Source of the DNA: Cryptomeria japonica
Taxonomy: Eukaryota > Streptophyta > Pinopsida > Cupressales > Cupressaceae
Assembly (NCBI RefSeq): GCF_030272615.1
Contig: NC_081414.1
Span: 335,995,927-336,059,926, forward strand
Length of the DNA: 64,000 nt
Direction of reading: 5' to 3'
The notes below the pieces were generated by a model that saw only the letters and a program-made list of their open reading frames with translations, did no database searches and was not told where the DNA came from. Positions 57,430-64,000 of this stretch are shown here, one piece after another; position 1 is the stretch's first letter; every line of letters begins with the position of its first letter. The translations under genes were made by a program, and so were the position numbers.

Positions 57430-58490
57430 TTCAATTCCGGGCTAAGTTCTCCCAAATGTGTTCACTTCCCACATTCAGGCCGAAATCCACCCTAAGTCGT
57501 TGATCTTTGCTCATCCAACGAACGAGGGACCAAGGTACCTGTTGTGACTTTACGGGTCTGTTTTTTAAGTCTGTTTAATAATTTTAAACTTCCGTCCGAA
57601 AAAGTGCTTTATAGACTTACTTATATTTAATTAAATTTAAAACGTTTCAATTTTGGGCGAAGTTCTCCCAATTGTGTTCACTTCCCACATTTGGGCCGAA
57701 TTCCACCCTAAGTCGTTGATCTTTGTTCATCCAACGGTCGATGGTACCTGTTTTAAGATGTAGTGGGTCCCACGACTTCTGCCATTTTTCTAGCACGTCA
57801 CCATAATCGTGTCACTTTTCGGGTTTGATTTTAGTCTATTTAACCATTTTAAACCTCCACCCAAAAAAAAGCTTTATAGACTTAATTATATTTAATTACA
57901 TTTAAAATGTCCAATTCTGAGCGAAGTTCTCCCAAATGTGTTCACTTCCCACATTCGGGCTGAAATCCACCCTAGCCATTGATATTTGTTCATCCAACGG
58001 TCGATGGTACCTATTTTAAGATGTAGTGGGTCCCACGACTTCTACCATTTTTCTGGAACATCACCATACTCGTGTCACTTTTCTGGTTTGATTTTTAGTC
58101 TATTTAATCATTTTAAAATTCCGCTCAAAAAAGAGATTTTTAGACTTAATTATATTTAATTAAATTTAAAATGTCCAATTCTGAGTGAAGTTCTCAGAAA
58201 GGTGTTCACTTCCCACATTCGGGCCGAAATCCACCCTAGCCATTGATTTTGTTCATCCAACGGTCGATGGTACCTATTTTTAGATGAAGTGGGTCCCACA
58301 ACTTCTGCCATTTTTTCTGGCACGTCACCATACTCATGTTACTTTTCGGGTCTGTTTTTAAAGTCTACTAAATCATTTTAAAATTCCGCCCGAAAAAGAG
58401 ATTTATAGTCTATAGAGTCATAGACTATAAGTATAGACTTTCACTTAATTCTATTTAATTAAATTTAAAATGTTCAATTCCGGGCATTGG
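57430..58490. repeat. ~220-300-bp tandem repeat, about 4 copies
   Basis: Units begin near 57430, 57648, 57910, 58168 and (partial) 58471. Shared phrases are AAGTTCTCCCAAATGTGTTC, GGGCCGAAATCCACCCT, CATCCAACGGTCGATGGTAC, GTGGGTCCCAC and a TTTATAGACTTA end. Internal indels vary the unit length. A diverged relative occurs at about 61383-61500 near the right end of the hAT. The function is unknown. Confidence 0.85.
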
Positions 58491-59100
58491 GCAATAGTTT
58501 GAGATAACTATTAAATATAATGTTAATATTATTTGTAAAAATTTTAAATTCAAAAATAGTATTAAACATGAAACTTAGTTTCTAGAATAAAACAAATAAC
58601 TAAATAAAAATATAAATTTTGATATGCAATTTGAAAGGTAAAAGTTTAATATTAAAAAGAAAACATTCAATATTAAATCTAAAATATGAATTTAACGTTT
58701 AACAAAGTTCTTTGAAAATATGTTTACGATATATAATTTTCAAAAATAGTTTAAAAATATATATAAAATTTCAACATAAATTTAGTCTATTAATTTTTTA
58801 AAATGTGCAACTACAGTCCTCAACCTATTAAGGCAAGCAAATTTGGAAAGTACAAATGCCAAGGTGGTGATTAATTGTTGCACAAGGAGTTGTCTGCGGC
58901 ATGCCACACGAAAGGAGGAAGGGGAGGATGGCAGGAAATCTTTTTCCTGATCTCATGGCATTAATGTCTTATTGTGCACATTCATTACCCGGCCTATAAG
59001 AGTTAAGACGGAGGCAGATTTTTTTACCTTTTCATCTGTGTACCACTTTTTGCTTTGAAGCAGCTACAAGTGCAAAACAAATCTATAGTTCGTAGAATCA
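58490..59100. other. AT-rich internal hAT DNA, no gene seen
   Basis: 58500-58810 is AT-rich without clear repeats. 58810-59100 is of mixed composition and leads into the ORF at 59117; it may hold its promoter, but no TATA box stands out. Confidence 0.5.
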
Positions 59101-59116
59101 TACCTTCTGTAAGACA

Positions 59117-59824
59117 ATGGAGGCCAATTTCACACTTCGAACAGACAAGAAGTTGGTGCCCTTTTTGGGCAAAGTATCTGATAAACGAATGCAAGGACTG
59201 TTTAGGTTTAAGGAGGAGAAGTTGTGGGCGGCAGCTCGACTGATGCTTGCAGAGGAGGTGGCACATATCAGTCACCAGTATCAAACTAACATGGAGGTTT
59301 ACTCTCTAATTATGGCGTGGGCATGTGAATTCGAACTGGAGGTGGAAAAGGTAAAACTCACATTGGTCAAATTGATCAATGGGGAGTTTTTGATTAACTT
59401 GGATTCAATCTTGGAGTGGTTGGTGCTAGGAGTTGGCATTTGAATTATGGAAGGGGACGACCAGGAGGAATTACTTCCTTTTATTCGTGGCCCAGAGGAT
59501 GAAATCAAATACCAGTGCCGTGAACAAGCCCGAGTGGGGTGGGAAGCGATGAAACTCTTTGTTAAATTAACAAGGGTGAATGAAGTCCTGAATGCTTTGC
59601 ATGTGGTGGCAAGGATGGAGGTTGGTAGGGCATAGAGAGATAGGGCTGAAGAAGGAAGGGCCATACAGCTACTGGCAAGCTTGGAGGGCGACCCTGACTT
59701 TAGTTTCCTAAACTGCATTCCAAAAATGAAAGTTGAAGAGGCAAAAGGGAAAGCCAAAGCATCGACCTCTGAGGAGGGAAGGGATTGGGAGGAAGCGACC
59801 CAGGGGGATAGTGAGACTGAGTGA
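59117..59824 (+). pseudogene. Unrecognised 235-codon ORF with two stops, inside the hAT
   Basis: One frame runs from ATG 59117 to TGA 59822-59824, interrupted by TGA at 59441-59443 and TAG at 59633-59635. The product would be helical and charged (FRFKEEKLWAAARLMLAEE, WACEFELEVEKVKLT), with an acidic Lys/Glu-rich C-terminal tail. No known motif is seen. It is not related in sequence to the large pseudogene at 52949-56903 as far as I can tell. It may be an accessory gene of the element or a captured host fragment. Confidence 0.45.
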
Positions 59825-60396
59825 GTGGCCTATCGGCAATGAACTAGTTTTTTTGTTTGCTTGCTATAAGCTATGGACAAATTTTGTATCTTGAAACGTT
59901 TCAATTAATTGAATGAAAAAACCTTGACCGATAAACTTTTGTATCTTGCAACTTTTGAAATTTTGTATTAATAGTATATATTTATAAAATTATAATCAAC
60001 CATAATCAATGTACAAATAATTAATGGAACGAATTGAATTTGCATTACATAAAAAGATCACGGTATTAAATTTATTTCCATTGTTTAAGAAATAATTGAA
60101 ATAACGTAGCTCATATACAAAAAGCATTTGAAAGAAATTAATTAATAAAAATAAAATAGAATTATAGAAAGAAAAATTATATACATAAGACTGTAAGAGG
60201 CAAAGTGAAACAAACTGGAATTTGAAAAATTATCATTAATATTTAGGCTTTTGAAATTTACAATTTTTTCATCAAAGACTTGAGTCCCCCAAAAACTTAA
60301 AAGCCAAAATGAGTGAACCACTAGCACTCAACCTATTAGGGTTCAAGGACATAGGAAAAAAAAACTACAGGTAGTGGAATTGTTTACAATTTTTCC

Positions 60397-60972
60397 CTAA
60401 GAATCTGGCCCTCCTTCCATATAGAATTCTTCAGACAGCATAAGCTGAGAGAATTCTTCAAGCCACATGTAGTTTGGAAAGTCATCCAGGAGGAACCATT
60501 TCCAGAGGAATTCCCTACCAATCCGTGCCCATTTTCTATGATGCGTTAGCTGCTCTGCATTCAGGTTTAGGAGAAACAGTTGCCTGGCCACTGGCAGTGT
60601 TTGGTCAGGGAGGAGAAGCTTGGATAAATCACTCACCCAAGGGATCCCCACCCCTACTTCTGCAAGAACGACAAGAGTAATGTCATCTCTGAGGAAGTCT
60701 TCCTTAAAAACCTTCCTCAACAACATCAGCATATCCACCTTGTCTCCTCCCAAGTCTAGAAGAGACGCTAAGAAGCGAGATGTAAGGTTTGTGTTAACAC
60801 AGTACCTATTTTTGTTTCACAGAAATTCTCTACCCAGCACCATCCACACAACTTCACTGGTGAATGACCCAACCTCCTTGCAGACTGATTGGAGGGTTGG
60901 GTCTCTAATGGAGCCTAGAAAGGCCCTCCGGTCCTCTACAAAAATGCTTCTCAAGTGGATGGGAGTCTCCAT
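60397..60972 (-). pseudogene. Unrecognised 191-codon ORF with one stop, inside the hAT
   Basis: A minus frame from ATG 60972 (METPIHLRSIFVEDRR) to a stop at 60397, broken by one in-frame TGA near 60815. The sequence is Leu/Trp-rich and helical (LMLLRKVFKEDFLRDDITLV, FLWKWFLLDDFPNYMWLEEF). I recognise no domain. It is convergent with the 59117-59824 ORF, with about 570 bp of AT-rich DNA between them. Confidence 0.4.
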
Positions 60973-61630
60973 CTTGAAAAAACAGATTAACAAATTAAAC
61001 AACCTGAGCAGTGAGCCTATAAACCTAAAATACCATGAGCTCTGACGATTTATCTACTAAATGGCAAAGGCTAATTGAAGATGAAAGAAGCAGAGATCAT
61101 ATATAAATTGTTGAAGCTCTTGATTGTAATAATTACTTCTTTAACAGTATTAACTGCTATAAAAAAATTTAAATCTTTAGTATCTCTGCAAATCTTTCCC
61201 ATAAATGCACAAGTGTGCGAAATTGGAAACAGCTATGAACCAGTGCCAAATTGGCAAGTATCACATTGGAAGTCATGGGGACAGAGTGGATTGCCATAAG
61301 TGAAAATATATATATTAAATGAACAAAATTATCGATCATGATTCATGACATTTGATACATGTCTATTGAATCCAATTCCATTCCAGGCACTTTCTGGTGA
61401 GCTATGTTCTCTTCAGAAAGTTGGGCCGAAATAAAACTTCAGCCATTGATATACGATCATCGAATGGTTTAAAATCATTGATAGATTTTAGGTATGTGTC
61501 ACCCTTTACGTGTCAAAGATGCCGCGCTTATTGATACATCGTGCAGAGTCCAGACTCAATGTATTATGTGATGTGATGTACTGATGTGATGTGATGTGCC
61601 TTGTCTATTAATGGTAATGAATTTATGAAA

Positions 61631-62038
61631 TTGCCAATGAATTATATATTGTACCATAAATAACAAAATATTCACCAAAACAAATTAAAAAATTTTCAAG
61701 CGGTGGATAAAAATCGCCAATACATTTAAATAATTTTCAAGCGGTGGATAAAAATCGCCAATACATTTAAATAATTTTTCCTTCGGAGTAAAAATTTTCG
61801 CTCATACAATTATATATTTGTTCCTTTTAATAATAATTATTCGCCTCCCACAATAAATATTTTCCCCATAGAACAAGGTATTATTCGCTAGAAATTTATG
61901 GCATTTTCACACCCTAGAAAAAAAATCACCAATACAAAATAATTTTTTGGCCCTATTTTGAAAAAAAAAAATTGCCATCGATATGAAAATTTCCCCCTAA
62001 AAATAATGTCTGGTTCGCTAGGAATTTACACAGTTGCC
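61631..62038 (+). repeat. Right subterminal motif array, ~43-bp period
   Basis: T(C/T)(G/A)C(C/T) cores start at 61631, 61672, 61714, 61755, 61798, 61841, 61885, 61926, 61972 and 62015, with gaps of 41, 42, 41, 43, 43, 44, 41, 46 and 43. An extra core at 62034 is out of phase. Two adjacent units share TCGCCAATACATTTAAATAA, and TCGCCAATACA also occurs at 42939 in the left array. The motif has the same orientation at both ends, not the mirror orientation expected of simple inverted ends. Confidence 0.8.
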
Positions 62039-62052
62039 TAGGGGGGGTTTCT

Positions 62053-62066
62053 TAAAGTTATCCCTG
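62053..62066 (-). repeat. Right terminal inverted repeat of the hAT element
   Basis: TAAAGTTATCCCTG on plus, that is CAGGGATAACTTTA inverted. It matches the left end at 11 of 14 positions and is followed by the TSD. Confidence 0.8.
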
Positions 62067-62074
62067 TCCCTCTC
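62067..62074. repeat. 8-bp target-site duplication of the giant hAT, right
   Basis: TCCCTCTC, identical to 42748-42755. Confidence 0.8.
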
Positions 62075-62078
62075 TCTC

Positions 62079-62144
<66 letters not shown>

Positions 62145-62259
62145 CTTCCCTCTCTCCCTCTCTCTACCTTCCCTCCCCCCTCTTCTCTCCCTCTCTCCCT
62201 CCCTCTACCTCTCCCTTCCCCCCATGTTCTCTCCCTCTCTCCCTCTCTCTCCCTCTCTC

Positions 62260-62315
<56 letters not shown>

Positions 62316-62544
62316 CCTTCCCCCCATGTTCTCTCCCTTAGGTGTCATTAGAGGTCGTATTATTTCCTAAGAGGTCATATGGTATCCTGTGACCCCTTAA
62401 GACCCTTCCTCTTTCCCTCCCCCTACTCTCCCCTTCTCCCTCTCTCTCTCTCTCCCTCCCTCTACCTCTCCCTCCCCCCTACTCTCCCCCTCTCCCTCTC
62501 TCTCTCTCCCTCTCCCTCCCTCTACCTCTCTCCCTCTCCCACCC

Positions 62545-62618
<74 letters not shown>

Positions 62619-62895
62619 CCTCTCCCTCCTTCCTTCTCTCCCTCTCTCCCTCTCTCTCCCTCTCCTCTCCCTCTCTCCCTCTCCCCTCTCCTCCCCCTCT
62701 CCCACCCCCCCTCTTCTCTCTCTCTCTCCCTCTCTCTCTCTCTCCCCCTCTCCCTCCTTCCTTCTCTCCCTCTCTCTCTCTCCCTCTCCTCTCTCTCCCT
62801 TCCCCCCCTCTTCTCTCCCTCTCTCCCTCTCCCTTCCTCCATACCCCTTCTTCTCTCTCTCTCTCTCTATCTCTCTCCCTCCCTCTACCTCTCTC
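62067..62895. repeat. CT-rich microsatellite, interrupted
   Basis: Long (CT)n and CCCTCT runs with CCCCC interruptions. It is split at 62336-62425 by a third copy of the GAGGTCATATGGTATC block seen at 41.9 and 42.6 kb. The Ser/Leu/Pro-rich (+) and Arg/Glu-rich (-) ORFs here are artefacts of the repeat. Confidence 0.95.
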
Positions 62896-62899
62896 AAGA

Positions 62900-63160
62900 G
62901 CGCATACAAGGTACTGAAACTATTAGTTCCCTACCCTGCCATAACTTTTTAAGGCCTAGTAGAGCGTACGCAGTACTTATTACTCATAAGCGTGTACAGG
63001 GTACTATTCCCATTATTCGATACCTTGTGATAACATTTTTAGGCTTATTAGCACATACATGCTACTTATCAGCCCAGAATGGGAAAAAAGAATACCGTTG
63101 GGCTTGTCAACATTTTATGGTCTAACAGTGTGTACGTGGTTATCAATGTAGCACGTACGC
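62900..63160. repeat. GCRYRTAC-type motif cluster, second locus
   Basis: Motifs start at about 62900 (GCGCATAC), 62964 (GCGTACGC), 62990 (GCGTGTAC), 63051 (GCACATAC), 63128 (GTGTGTAC) and 63151 (GCACGTACGC). Spacing is less regular than at 40.83 kb. The following phrase TGTCTACACTTCTAT and AAGTAAGTG is shared with 41218-41250, so the two loci are paralogous. Confidence 0.55.
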
Positions 63161-63525
63161 GGTTTATAGACATAGTTTTAGTTTCCCAAGAGCCTCAACA
63201 GCCTCAAAAGAAGTTTTTGAGGTCGTTGAAGGCCCCACTGGAACTATGTCTACACTTCTATCACTGTTGTATACATAAAAGTAAGTGATTGTTTTGTTTT
63301 TGCATGATTTCAAATAAATGAATTGTTGTTTTTAGTAGTTTTTTGTTTTTGCATGGTTTCAAATGATTGAATTGTGATTTTTTAATAGTTTGATTCCAAA
63401 AAATAGTGAGAAGATGCATATTTATGGTTATTTGTTTATTTATGAACTTTTCTTTACATATATATGTAATATGATTCTATTTAGGTCAACCAATCTCAAC
63501 CATGGAAAAGAACAAGTGAGGAACA

Positions 63526-64000
63526 ATGGAACAACGAGAGGCTCAAAAGGAAAGACAAAGGCAGCGTATCAAGAAATTCCATGACATAAGAACAATGGGA
63601 GAAGAAGGTATGTCAACCTCAACATCTCAATTTGATTTACCAAATGAATATAATGCACTTAATGCAATTGAAGAAGAAACATTTGATAATTTACCATTTG
63701 AACCTAATGCAATTGAAGAAGATAACGCATTGAAAAATCAATTAAATGATGAACATATTACACCTTCTCTACTTGATGAATTCAATGTACATAATGCACC
63801 AATGTTAACACCTCCTAGAATCATTCATAGGAAACCAAAGTATCTAATTGACATTAATGAGAATATATTGAAGTCAATACCCAATAAAATGAATGAATGA
63901 ACTTGTAGGAGAATGGTTAAAAGAATATGGCAAAACTATTTTAAAAACTTAAATCAAACCACAAGATGTCAATTAATTGTTCAAATGATTAAAAATTTGA
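63526..64000 (+). pseudogene. Partial unidentified ORF, runs off the window
   Basis: ATG 63526 opens 124 codons: a short basic helix (REAQKERQRQRIKKF), then an Asn/Glu-rich segment with the repeated phrases EYNALNAIEEE and EPNAIEEDNAL, ending at TGA 63898-63900. The same frame then stays open to the window end (RRMVKRIWQNYF), so the TGA is probably a lesion in a longer gene. The start resembles the N-terminal basic region of some Helitron-type and other element proteins only loosely; no family is claimed. Confidence 0.4.

Larger units (their letters stand above)
42756..62066 (+). mobile_element. Giant (19.3 kb) hAT-superfamily DNA transposon with nested insertions
   Basis: The boundaries rest on four agreeing signs. 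Termini CAGAGTTTACTTTA (42756-42769) and, inverted, CAGGGATAACTTTA (62053-62066) match at 11 of 14 positions and begin with the hAT-like YARNG. An exact 8-bp TSD, TCCCTCTC, flanks them. Both subterminal regions carry TYGCC-type motifs at about 43-bp spacing. A hAT transposase starts about 0.8 kb from the left end. The flanks outside are CT microsatellite and a duplicated unit that continues across the insertion. Nested inside are a copia derivative (46350-50603) and a solo LTR (51424-52680). Without them and their TSDs the element is about 13.8 kb, far longer than typical plant hATs of about 3-5 kb. It carries at least three unrecognised degraded ORFs. Confidence 0.85.

Noticed and set aside
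42756-62040. hAT right end at about 62040 (TTGCCTAGG)
   Set aside because: No inverted match to the left end; 62066 gives both an 11/14 TIR and an exact 8-bp TSD.

Overview
The window is plant nuclear DNA made almost entirely of nested and decayed mobile elements and satellite-like repeats. The organism is probably a gymnosperm, perhaps a conifer. The plant assignment rests on a Tat-type Ty3/gypsy element with a dual RNase H, a DUF4283/zf-RVT plant LINE, a TIR-type NB-ARC fragment, a DUF2828-family gene and plant-type primer-binding sites. The gymnosperm assignment is an inference from the large, old elements and the long interstitial telomere-like array.

Layout. 1-790 and 16275-21760 are one degenerate TTAGGG/TTTAGGG-like array with a higher-order repeat of about 1 kb. 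It is split by a complete 15.5 kb gypsy element (791-16274, minus strand). That element has 1855-bp LTRs with one difference noticed, TSD GTTAG, a PBS fitting tRNA-Trp, a PPT and an uninterrupted 2247-codon gag-pol. 21761-26352 is AT-rich spacer with a duplicated segment of about 1 kb and two unrelated 24-bp minisatellites. A LINE (26353-32321) sits in the second minisatellite; its ORF1 is intact and its ORF2 is damaged. 33290-37320 is the only host-gene-like island: a TIR-type NB-ARC relic (+) and a nearly full-length but broken DUF2828/vWA gene (-). 37320-42755 is AT-rich DNA, then CT microsatellites and a duplicated unit of about 0.7 kb.

The main finding is 42756-62066, a 19.3 kb giant hAT-type DNA transposon. 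It has 14-bp imperfect inverted termini starting CAG, and an exact 8-bp target duplication, TCCCTCTC, lying in a CT microsatellite. Both subterminal regions carry a TYGCC-type motif spaced about every 43 bp, in the same orientation at both ends. Inside are a degraded hAT transposase (43561-46215, +), a nested gag-only copia element (46350-50603, -), a solo LTR (51424-52680), a long unrecognised multi-domain pseudogene (52949-56903, -) with a G-patch-like motif and coiled coil, a ~250-bp tandem repeat, and two further unrecognised degraded ORFs. Without the nested insertions it would be about 13.8 kb. The right flank, 62067-64000, resumes the CT microsatellite and a sequence paralogous to 40.8-41.3 kb, then a partial unidentified ORF.

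Nothing here forms an operon or working pathway. The only uninterrupted long coding regions are the gypsy gag-pol, the LINE ORF1 and the copia gag. All readings are by eye; family names come from recognised motifs and were not checked by database search.
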